From positions 1 through 5,251 of the forward strand of contig JAMFRX010000487.1 of the NCBI GenBank assembly GCA_026224995.1: a stretch of 5,251 nt of DNA. Reading direction: 5' to 3'. This DNA comes from Puia dinghuensis (lineage in GTDB: Bacteria; Bacteroidota; Bacteroidia; Chitinophagales; Chitinophagaceae). Positions 1 to 5,251 of this stretch are shown piece after piece. A program made the position numbers and the translations under genes. The notes beneath the pieces were generated by a model. It had not been told where the DNA came from, ran no database searches, and worked only from the letters and a program-made list of their open reading frames with translations. Each line of letters begins with the position of its first letter. Position 1 is the stretch's first letter.

Positions 1-1
1 G

Positions 2-763
2 CAGGACCAGTATATCGCCGAGGCGAAGGCCGGGATCAAGCCACTGATCGGCCGGACACTGGGCTCGGTATTCGGGACGATGACTACGGTCTTCCTGCTA
101 CCGCTATACACGTTTTTAATGCTGTACTACAAGTCGCTGATGCTGAATTTTATTTATGAGATCTTTGCCGAAGAGAATGAGGCGGAGGTGCGGACGGTGC
201 TGAGCCAGGTGAAAGGGGCCATCCAGAGCTATATGTATGGGCTGCTGCTTGAAGGGCTGATCGTGGCTACGCTGAATACCGTTGCGCTGTTGATCTTGGG
301 GGTGCCCTATGCGATCCTGCTAGGGATATTGGGAGCCCTCCTGAATGTGCTGCCTTTTTTCGGCGGAATACTTGCGGCGCTCTTGCCGATGGCCGTAGCC
401 ACCATCACGAAGGATGGAATGCATACGCAGATCGGGGTGGCGATCAGCTATATCATCATACAATTTGTGGACAACCATTTCCTGATCCCTTATATCGTAA
501 GCTCCAAGGTGAAGATCAATGCGCTGATCTCGATAGTCGCCGTCTTGCTGGGTGGGGCGGTCTGGGGGTTGTCAGGCATGTTCCTGTCGATACCTTTTAT
601 AGGGATACTGAAGATCGTCTTCGACCGGATACCGGAGATGAAGCCCTGGGGCCGGCTGCTGGGGTCGGATGTCGACGTGCGGCACAGCGGCGTAAGGAAG
701 CCGCGGAGGCCGAGGGTGAAGGTAGAGACCTCGAGCGCCAGCCGGCCAAGGCGGGCCCGGTAA
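2..763 (+). CDS. AI-2E family transporter (PerM/TqsA/YdiK type), 5'-truncated by window edge
   Basis: This is the C-terminal 253 residues of a polytopic inner-membrane protein of the AI-2E/PerM family (formerly UPF0118). Family members are usually about 340-370 residues, so roughly the first 90-110 are missing to the left. The frame is open from base 2, so the ATG at 80 is internal. Visible hydrophobic segments lie near 83-139, 240-300, 311-391, 434-499 and 515-625. Family hallmarks are the GVPYAILLGILGALLNVLPF stretch followed by FGG (about 299-367), the QFVDNHFLIPYIV block (about 461-499) and the final amphipathic helix ending in KPWGRLLG. Some family members export autoinducer-2 or act as Na+/H+ antiporters, but the substrate cannot be told from sequence. 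After the family core the protein ends in a very basic Arg/Lys-rich tail (about 680-760) that is probably cytoplasmic. It is convergent with the minus-strand operon. Family assignment is firm; substrate is unknown. Confidence 0.9.
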   Translation, partial: QDQYIAEAKAGIKPLIGRTLGSVFGTMTTVFLLPLYTFLMLYYKSLMLNFIYEIFAEENEAEVRTVLSQVKGAIQSYMYGLLLEGLIVATLNTVALLILGVPYAILLGILGALLNVLPFFGGILAALLPMAVATITKDGMHTQIGVAISYIIIQFVDNHFLIPYIVSSKVKINALISIVAVLLGGAVWGLSGMFLSIPFIGILKIVFDRIPEMKPWGRLLGSDVDVRHSGVRKPRRPRVKVETSSASRPRRAR

Positions 764-833
764 AAGGGAGGAGCGGGCAGATGGCAGCCGACGGGGCACA
801 TGGGGGCCGGCAGGGCTGGAGGCAGCACGGCGT
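764..833. other. Convergent intergenic spacer without a recognisable terminator
   Basis: About 70 very GC-rich bases separate the stop of the plus-strand transporter from the stop of the minus-strand ATP-grasp gene. I see only a long-loop pairing (CAGCC near 785 with GGCTG near 814) and a short GCCGGC palindrome. No T-run follows on either strand, so an intrinsic terminator cannot be supported. Termination may be Rho-dependent, or the two transcripts may overlap. Confidence 0.5.
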
Positions 834-1964
834 CTACACTAAATAATGCGGGATGAAGCGGCTTAGGTTATCGGTGACGAGGGTGGTGCTCTCGCGGATA
901 CCCATGCCCGCGGGTTCCTGGCCGATGACCCAGCTGCCGAGGACGGGGTGGTTACCGTTGAAGTCGGGGAGCGTGAAAAGCTGTTGGTAGATATAGCCTT
1001 CGGCGCCGTAGTCGCCGGCGGTCTGCTGAAGGGTGTCTTTGCCGCTGACGAGCTGGATGTTGGCGCCTTCGCGCGAGAGGATGGGCTTCCTGACATAGTC
1101 GGTGAGCCGCCCGCTGTCGAAATAGGCCGGAAGGAGATAGGGGCAATTGGGATACAGCTCCCAGAGGATGGGCAGGATGGCCTTGTTGGAGAGGATCATC
1201 TTCCAGGCCGGCTCGATCCAGAAGGCTTTGTTGCGATCCGCGAGGATGTTGGCGCCGAAGTCTTCCCTTGTCATCCATTCCCAGGGATAGAGCTTGAAGA
1301 TATTTTTGATGGGGAGGTCGTGCATGTCGACGAAGGTCTGGGCGTCGCCATTCCAACCTATGTCCTCGACGAAGAGCAGCTCCGTATCGAGGCCGCCCTG
1401 GATGGCGCAGTCGCGGAGGTATTCGGTGTTGGTGAGGTCTTCCAGGGAGCCTTTGACACAGGAGAAATGCAGTTTCCCGGGATAGAGATAGGCCTTGAGA
1501 TATTTCCAGTAGGCGATAAGCTTTTCGTGAACGCTGTTGAACTGGTCTTTGGATTTGTCGTAGTCCTGGAGCCAGAACCACTGGACGATGCCTGCCTCGT
1601 AGAGGCTTGTAGGGGTATCGGCGTTGAATTCGAGCAGCTTTAGCGCGCCGTCTTTGTAGCAGAAGTCGAAGCGGCCGTAGATGGCGGGATGGTCTTCGAT
1701 CCAAGTGCGTTCAATATAGGGGATGAAGGTTTCGGGGATGGCGAACCGATGATAGAGGTTGTTATCCATGACGTGCTGGACGGCGCCGAGGCAGAGGTCC
1801 CAGAGCTCGGCGGAGGCCCGTTCGATATAGAGGATCTCGTCCATGGAGAATTCGTAGCAGGCGCTTTCGTCCCAGTAGGGGACATTGGTGGTGTGGAAGC
1901 CGAAGCCCAGCTGTTCGACGGCCTGCTGCCAGCTGTTACGGGGGGTTATGGTGTGGCGTTTCAT
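834..1964 (-). CDS. Glutathionylspermidine synthase family ATP-grasp protein (YgiC/YjfC-like)
   Basis: A 376-residue protein of the GSP_synth family (PF03738), close in length to E. coli YgiC/YjfC (about 385 residues). It lacks the N-terminal CHAP amidase domain of bifunctional E. coli Gss. The family forms an ATP-grasp-like fold and ligates an amine to a carboxylate with ATP. Diagnostic blocks are GRFDFCYKDG (97-106), LLEFNADTPTSLYEAG (110-125), PWEW (227-230), YVRKPILSREGANI (290-303), YIYQQLF (324-330) and a C-terminal GSWVIGQEPAGMGIRE (343-358) ending in RFIPH. R98, D100, E112 and N114 keep the R-x-D...E-x-N spacing recalled for the catalytic/Mg2+-binding residues of Gss, and R298 sits in the conserved REG motif, so the enzyme looks active. 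The ATG at 1964 is 12 bases after the upstream stop, with an A-rich leader and no clear Shine-Dalgarno. It is the last gene of a three-gene operon. The true substrate of stand-alone members is not established, and glutathionylspermidine itself is doubtful. Confidence 0.93.
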   Translation of the reverse strand: MKRHTITPRNSWQQAVEQLGFGFHTTNVPYWDESACYEFSMDEILYIERASAELWDLCLGAVQHVMDNNLYHRFAIPETFIPYIERTWIEDHPAIYGRFDFCYKDGALKLLEFNADTPTSLYEAGIVQWFWLQDYDKSKDQFNSVHEKLIAYWKYLKAYLYPGKLHFSCVKGSLEDLTNTEYLRDCAIQGGLDTELLFVEDIGWNGDAQTFVDMHDLPIKNIFKLYPWEWMTREDFGANILADRNKAFWIEPAWKMILSNKAILPILWELYPNCPYLLPAYFDSGRLTDYVRKPILSREGANIQLVSGKDTLQQTAGDYGAEGYIYQQLFTLPDFNGNHPVLGSWVIGQEPAGMGIRESTTLVTDNLSRFIPHYLV

Positions 1965-1976
1965 GTGTGCTTGTTG

Positions 1977-2297
1977 TTAGGAGGAAACGGAAAAGCCTCT
2001 TCCGAAGCCGCCGCGGACGATGCCGCCTTTTATCCCGTTAAGACCGATGTTGCTGCTCTCGCTGATAGCGGAGGAATAATAGCCAACGCGATGATAGGAT
2101 CCAAAGTAATAAGACCCGTAAGGGCGGAAGGCATAGTACCAGAGGCCGGGACCGGGATGCCAGGTGCGGGAATAAGGGGCCGTGCTATCGCTACGGACGT
2201 AGACGTTGTTGCCGTTGGTCCACTGGTTGCCGGGCCGGTGGCAGGAGGCCAGGGCGGCGGTGATGAGGACGAGGCGGATATGCTTAGACTTTTTCAG
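1977..2297 (-). CDS. Short lipoprotein with aromatic-rich middle and C-terminal RGGFG motif; probable CTG start
   Basis: A predicted 106-residue lipoprotein. Reading from the CTG at 2297 gives MKKSKHIRLVLITAALASC: a basic n-region, a hydrophobic core and an L-A-S-C lipobox with Cys19 as the lipidation site. The mature part has an aromatic-rich stretch (about 42-75, with many Tyr/Trp/Phe) and a Gly/Ser-rich tail containing RGGFG (95-99) and ending FSVSS. The open frame extends upstream to 2456, but that part overlaps the preceding gene in another frame and is not protein-like. No ATG, GTG or TTG occurs in this frame from 2453 to the stop, so CTG is chosen for the signal peptide and for its position 8 bases after the preceding stop (coupled translation). 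ATT at 2322-2324 is a weaker alternative. The RGGFG tail and the place directly before a GSP-synthase-like gene recall E. coli YgiB/YjfM (DUF1190), which are longer. That relationship is inferred from motif and context. Confidence 0.72.
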   Translation of the reverse strand: MKKSKHIRLVLITAALASCHRPGNQWTNGNNVYVRSDSTAPYSRTWHPGPGLWYYAFRPYGSYYFGSYHRVGYYSSAISESSNIGLNGIKGGIVRGGFGRGFSVSS

Positions 2298-2305
2298 GGG
2301 CCGGT

Positions 2306-2653
2306 TTATTTGACGGTGATGAATATCTGATAATCCTTTTTCACCCGGACGGACTTCGTGTCGCCCTCGCCATTTTCTGCGTCGGTGGTCAATGAATCGA
2401 GGGTGGGTATGGTATCGCGGTGGACCAGGGTGCCTTGTTCGCCGCCATGGAGCCATACCTTATGGGTGGTGAGGATGACATCGTGGGTGCTGTCGGCATG
2501 CTCGACGGAGACGGAGGTCTCTACGGAGCCATTCCTATCGACGGATTGGGTCTGGTCTTCGCTGGGACCACGGGACGACATGTTGACGACCAGGGCGATA
2601 CATATAAGGAGAAGGCAGGCGAGAAAGATGATAAGGGCTGGTTTTTTTTGCAT
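2306..2653 (-). CDS. Hypothetical single-pass membrane-anchored protein, first gene of operon
   Basis: A 115-residue protein I do not recognise. Residues 1-4 are basic (MQKK) and 5-23 are strongly hydrophobic, so it is probably an N-terminal membrane anchor with the remainder in the periplasm. The mature part is polar, with a Ser/Thr/Asp/Glu-rich linker (about 26-58), then a more structured segment (VILTTHKVWLHGG, 59-71), an acidic stretch (90-99) and a beta-like C-terminus (KKDYQIFITVK). Cys13 lies in FLAC, which is a poor lipobox, and the hydrophobic run continues past it, so a transmembrane anchor is preferred to a lipoprotein. ATG at 2653 is the natural start and lies just downstream of a candidate promoter. 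It is the first gene of the operon with the short lipoprotein (gap about 8 bases) and the ATP-grasp enzyme, which suggests an envelope role. No function is assigned. Confidence 0.75.
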   Translation of the reverse strand: MQKKPALIIFLACLLLICIALVVNMSSRGPSEDQTQSVDRNGSVETSVSVEHADSTHDVILTTHKVWLHGGEQGTLVHRDTIPTLDSLTTDAENGEGDTKSVRVKKDYQIFITVK

Positions 2654-2673
2654 AGACGGCTTTTGATGCGGGA

Positions 2674-2705
2674 TAAAGATAATCGCCGGCAGTGGATAGA
2701 AGAAA
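2674..2705 (-). promoter_or_regulatory. Candidate Bacteroidota-type promoter for the minus-strand operon
   Basis: On the minus strand TTTC (2702-2705) and TATCTTTA (2674-2681) are separated by 20 bases. This approximates the known Bacteroides consensus of TTTG at -33 and TAnnTTTG at -7, with one mismatch in each element. It would start transcription near 2668 and leave a leader of about 15 bases before the ATG at 2653. Plausible from position and spacing, but the match is short and not tested. Confidence 0.4.
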
Positions 2706-2756
2706 TGGAATCGGGAAAGCCGGAAAAAACGGCTATTTTGATGGTCCGGAAAAGTG

Positions 2757-3452
2757 ATGAGTAAATTAAAGAAAATAGATGCGACGATGAAGCTGCAGCA
2801 TAGTTCGCTGGGCGCGGAGGACGAGTGCTATTTTCTTATGGAGTATGTCCCCTATGATACTGATAACGATAGTTTCAGCAATGAGCAGATCAGGGACCTT
2901 AAGAAATCGCCTGACCGGCGGGATAAACCAGAATGGCCTTACAAGGGGCTGGCCATCAATGATATTGCAAAAGAGCTGGGAGACGCGCTGCCGGGGGTCG
3001 TGGATTTTGATGCGATGACCATTGTTCCCATCCCGCCATCCAAGGTTCGGGCTAATCCGTTTTATGATGACCGGATACTGCAGCTGCTGTACAGGGCGTG
3101 CCCGGCCCATGCGGATATCCGGGAATTGATCGTCTGTCAGGGAGATCGGGTCGCGGCGCATGTGAGCGGGGCGGAGCGGCCGGGCGTGCGTGCGCTCCTG
3201 GAGAATTACGTGTGGAACGAGGGGGCGGGGAATGGAGGAACATGGGCGAAGAACGGCGAGGAGGGGGCCCGAAGTGGTGGGGAGGTAGCATGGGAAGGCG
3301 GGTCGGGGCCGAGGAATACTGTGGTGCTCTTCGATGACGTGATCGTCGGCGGCAATCATTTTGTGGCGTGCAGCCGGTTTTTGCGGGAGCGGTATCCCGG
3401 GACGAGGGTCATGGGTATTTTTGTCGCGAGAAGGGTGATGACGGTGCCGTGA
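2757..3452 (+). CDS. Phosphoribosyltransferase-like protein (type I PRT fold) with variant PRPP loop
   Basis: A 231-residue protein resembling ComF-like/type I phosphoribosyltransferase-domain proteins. In order: an N-terminal region containing YFLMEYVPYD (25-34), a Lys/Asp/Arg-rich segment (49-60), the strand IVPIPPSK (89-96) followed by NPFYDDRILQLL (100-111), then a Gly/Glu-rich insertion (about 155-186), and finally NTVVLFDDVIVGGNHF (187-202) with the helix SRFLRERYPG and strand VMGIFVARRV. VVLFDDVIVGG occupies the place of the PRPP-binding loop, usually hydrophobic-DD-hydrophobic-TTG. Here the threonines are replaced by Val-Gly, so catalysis is uncertain. ATG at 2757 is preferred; GTG at 2754 would add one residue. 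The gene is divergent from the minus-strand operon and lies 19 bases upstream of the permease, so it may be co-transcribed with it. Fold assignment is moderately confident; substrate unknown. Relatives can act in nucleotide salvage, competence or as regulatory domains. Confidence 0.75.
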   Translation: MSKLKKIDATMKLQHSSLGAEDECYFLMEYVPYDTDNDSFSNEQIRDLKKSPDRRDKPEWPYKGLAINDIAKELGDALPGVVDFDAMTIVPIPPSKVRANPFYDDRILQLLYRACPAHADIRELIVCQGDRVAAHVSGAERPGVRALLENYVWNEGAGNGGTWAKNGEEGARSGGEVAWEGGSGPRNTVVLFDDVIVGGNHFVACSRFLRERYPGTRVMGIFVARRVMTVP

Positions 3453-3471
3453 TTTTTTATTATTTTCAGGT
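3453..3471 (+). promoter_or_regulatory. AT-rich leader before the permease start
   Basis: The 19 bases between the stop of the phosphoribosyltransferase-like gene and the permease ATG are almost all A/T and end in CAGGT. They stand out in this GC-rich window. In Bacteroidota, unstructured AT-rich leaders commonly support translation initiation without a Shine-Dalgarno; only a CAGG very close to the ATG is present here. The short gap favours co-transcription with the upstream gene. Confidence 0.35.
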
Positions 3472-5251
3472 ATGCTTAAAGCCTATCTGCTCGTAGCGCT
3501 GCGGGTTCTCCGGCGCAATAAAGCCTTTAGTTTATTGAATATCCTGGGTCTGTCCATCGGTGTGGCGGCCAGCGTGCTGATCTTCCTGGTGATCCGTTGG
3601 GAGACGGGCTATGATGGCTATCACCGTAATAAGGACCGGGTGTATAGGGTGGTGACCACGATGGTGAATCGCAGTAACGGGGAGCTAGCCACGCAGCATT
3701 CTTATACCCCTTTTGGGCTGGGCGACGTGGTGCGTAAGGAGGTTTCGGGAGTAGAGAAGACGGCGGCCATCATGAAGTATACTGCCTGGCAGGCGCATAT
3801 CGGCGTAAAGGGTTCGCCGGAGGAAAAGATATTTTTGCAGCAGGAGGTGTGTGTGGCGGAGCCGGAGCTGTTCAGCATGCTGGATGTCGAGTGGCTGGAG
3901 GGAAATGCTGCCGGGCTCAAGGATCCGAATACTGCCGTCATTGCGGCCGGCGTGGCGGACAAATGGTTCGGCAGCTGGCGGTTTGCGGTAGGGCAGGTGA
4001 TCCGGATGGGGTCTTATAATGTGCCGCTGAAGATCATAGGCGTATTCCGGGACCTGCGGGGCAATACCGATATCCCGCTGGAGCTGGTGCCGTCGTATGC
4101 GACAATGCGGCAGCAGAATCCAGACTATTTTACGTATCCGGACAGGTGGCATTATACGGCTTACCGTTCCGAGCTCTTCGTGCTGATGACGCGGGGCAGG
4201 GGCATCCGGCAGGTAGAGGGCGAGCTGGCGGGTATTGTAGACAGATATTATAACGAGCGGGATCCTTCCTATAAGACCTTGAGCCGGCTTGGACTGCAGC
4301 CTTTAACGGAGATGCACCTGGACGAGCGGTTCGAGACGTTCAAGGGCGATGCGTTGTCGAAGCGGGTGCTGTGGTCGCTGGGGATGATCGGGGGTTTGTT
4401 GCTGGTGGTGGCCTGCATCAACTTCATCAACCTAAGCACGGCGCAATCGATAAAACGCAGCAAGGAAGTTGGGGTAAGAAAAGTGTTAGGCAGCAACCGC
4501 TGGCAGCTGCTGCGGCAGTTTATGATCGAGACGATGGTCATCACTTTTGCGGCGATCGTGCTGGGGGCGGTGATCGCCCAGATTTCGTTGCCCTGGCTGC
4601 AGCATGTGATGGGAAAGCCTGTGGAGGCCGATTGGCTGCGCTCCCCTACCCTGCTGTTCTTCCTGCTGGGGCTGGGAGCCGTCGTGGTCCTGCTGGCGGG
4701 CTTCTATCCTGCCGTGGTGCTGTCCGGCTTCGATGCGATAGAGGCGATCAAGAGCCGCATTTCGACGAAGACCATCGGCGGGCTGTCGCTGCGGCGGAGC
4801 CTGGTGGTGGTACAATTCGTGATCGCGCAGTTACTGATCACCGGTACGATCGTGGTGGTGCGACAGATGCAATATTTCCGTACACGGCCCATGGGATTCG
4901 ACCAGAATGCCGTTGGGCTGGTGGAGCTGCCGAGCAATGTGGCTGCTATTCCACGGCAGGGTTATCTGAAGCGGGTGGTACTGGATGTACCAGGCGTGGA
5001 GGCAGCCAGCCTGTCCAATGAAGGGCCGTCCGGCGGCGTTTGGTGGCGGGAACAGTCGATCTTCTTCGATGGCAGCCCGGTTGCACAGGACTGGAAGACC
5101 GAGGTCCAGGTGGCCGACCCCGATTTTTTGAAGACGATGCGGATACCGCTGATCGCGGGAATGTTGCCCGACACCAGTCGCAACGAAGTGCTGGTGAACG
5201 AGACGCTGCTAAAGCGGCTGGGGATGCGGTCGCCGCAGGAGATCCTGGGCA
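3472..5251 (+). CDS. FtsX/MacB-type ABC transporter permease, 3'-truncated by window edge
   Basis: The frame is open from ATG 3472 to the right edge, giving 593 residues of a protein that in Bacteroidota is typically about 780-810 residues. It is an inner-membrane permease subunit with duplicated MacB_PCD/FtsX modules. The N-terminus (AYLLVALRVLRRNKAFSLLN) leads into TM1 (about 18-42), followed by a large periplasmic MacB_PCD-like domain (about 45-295). The first FtsX module has TM2 (about 301-323) with NFINLSTAQSIKRSKEVGVRKVLGS (317-341), the conserved cytoplasmic signature, then TM3 (about 351-375) and TM4 (about 391-418). LRRSLVVVQFVIAQLLITGT (440-459) starts the second module, whose periplasmic domain is cut by the window. 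Such permeases work with a separate LolD/MacB-like ATPase in lipoprotein, peptide or drug export or envelope mechanotransmission. No ATPase gene is in the window. Substrate unknown. Confidence 0.93.
   Translation, partial: MLKAYLLVALRVLRRNKAFSLLNILGLSIGVAASVLIFLVIRWETGYDGYHRNKDRVYRVVTTMVNRSNGELATQHSYTPFGLGDVVRKEVSGVEKTAAIMKYTAWQAHIGVKGSPEEKIFLQQEVCVAEPELFSMLDVEWLEGNAAGLKDPNTAVIAAGVADKWFGSWRFAVGQVIRMGSYNVPLKIIGVFRDLRGNTDIPLELVPSYATMRQQNPDYFTYPDRWHYTAYRSELFVLMTRGRGIRQVEGELAGIVDRYYNERDPSYKTLSRLGLQPLTEMHLDERFETFKGDALSKRVLWSLGMIGGLLLVVACINFINLSTAQSIKRSKEVGVRKVLGSNRWQLLRQFMIETMVITFAAIVLGAVIAQISLPWLQHVMGKPVEADWLRSPTLLFFLLGLGAVVVLLAGFYPAVVLSGFDAIEAIKSRISTKTIGGLSLRRSLVVVQFVIAQLLITGTIVVVRQMQYFRTRPMGFDQNAVGLVELPSNVAAIPRQGYLKRVVLDVPGVEAASLSNEGPSGGVWWREQSIFFDGSPVAQDWKTEVQVADPDFLKTMRIPLIAGMLPDTSRNEVLVNETLLKRLGMRSPQEILG

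Noticed and set aside
490..828. Minus-strand ORFs opposite the end of the AI-2E transporter
   Set aside because: They are shadows of the transporter frame with Pro/Arg-rich, feature-less translations.
781..846. A 21-codon plus-strand ORF with a purine-rich GGGAGGAG 7 bases before its ATG
   Set aside because: It overlaps the end of the ATP-grasp gene, has a low-complexity Gly/Arg/His composition and depends on a Shine-Dalgarno that Bacteroidota seldom use. Chance occurrence in G-rich DNA is more likely.
948..2330. Long plus-strand ORFs (948-1643 and 1689-2330) opposite the ATP-grasp and lipoprotein genes
   Set aside because: They are antisense shadows of well-supported genes in GC-rich DNA; their translations show composition bias and no recognisable motifs.
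2298..2456. N-terminal extension of the lipoprotein frame starting at ATG 2456
   Set aside because: It is Arg/His/Pro-rich, overlaps the preceding gene in another frame and would bury the lipoprotein signal in the middle of the protein.
2718..2740. Hairpin followed by ATTTTG as an intrinsic terminator
   Set aside because: The stem is only 5 bp, the T-run is short, and it lies between divergent genes where no transcript needs to end.
2358..2764. Plus-strand ORFs opposite the anchored protein gene and reaching the start of the phosphoribosyltransferase-like gene
   Set aside because: They are antisense to the better-supported minus-strand gene and show no domain or signal features.
2766..3359. 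Minus-strand ORF opposite the phosphoribosyltransferase-like gene
   Set aside because: Pro/Arg/His-rich shadow; the plus strand has the conserved PRT motifs.
4371..5021. Plus-strand 216-codon ORF within the permease
   Set aside because: It is out of frame with the permease, which is uninterrupted and shows the family signatures; composition is Gly/Arg/Ala-rich.

Overview
The window looks like a chromosomal segment from a GC-rich member of the Bacteroidota, most likely a Chitinophagaceae-type organism. This placement is inferred from three things. The ABC permease has the architecture common in that phylum. Shine-Dalgarno sequences are mostly absent, and some genes have AT-rich leaders instead. 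One candidate promoter resembles the Bacteroidota -33/-7 type. No rRNA, tRNA, CRISPR array, insertion sequence or phage gene is visible.

Layout. Positions 2-763 (+) hold the C-terminal part of an AI-2E/PerM-family membrane transporter whose start lies outside the window. It converges, across about 70 bases with no clear terminator, on a three-gene minus-strand operon read from 2653 down to 834. The operon encodes an unrecognised small membrane-anchored protein (2306-2653), a short lipoprotein with an aromatic-rich middle and a C-terminal RGGFG motif (1977-2297), and an ATP-grasp enzyme of the glutathionylspermidine synthase / YgiC-YjfC family (834-1964). A 103-base divergent region then separates it from two plus-strand genes: a phosphoribosyltransferase-like protein (2757-3452) and, 19 bases on, a large FtsX/MacB-type ABC permease (3472 onward) that runs off the right edge.

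How the genes work together. The most interesting part is the minus-strand operon. Its lipoprotein-then-ATP-grasp order recalls the E. coli pairs ygiB-ygiC and yjfM-yjfC, in which a DUF1190 lipoprotein precedes a stand-alone GSP-synthase-like enzyme. The lipoprotein here is much shorter but keeps a lipobox and a glycine/serine-rich tail with RGGFG. It has no in-frame ATG, GTG or TTG anywhere, and the best start is a CTG that gives a textbook lipoprotein signal. A plausible reading, which is inference only, is a small envelope system in which the ATP-grasp enzyme acts on the lipoprotein tail or on a small amine/peptide connected with it. The transporter, phosphoribosyltransferase-like gene and permease appear to be ordinary neighbours with no evident functional link to it.
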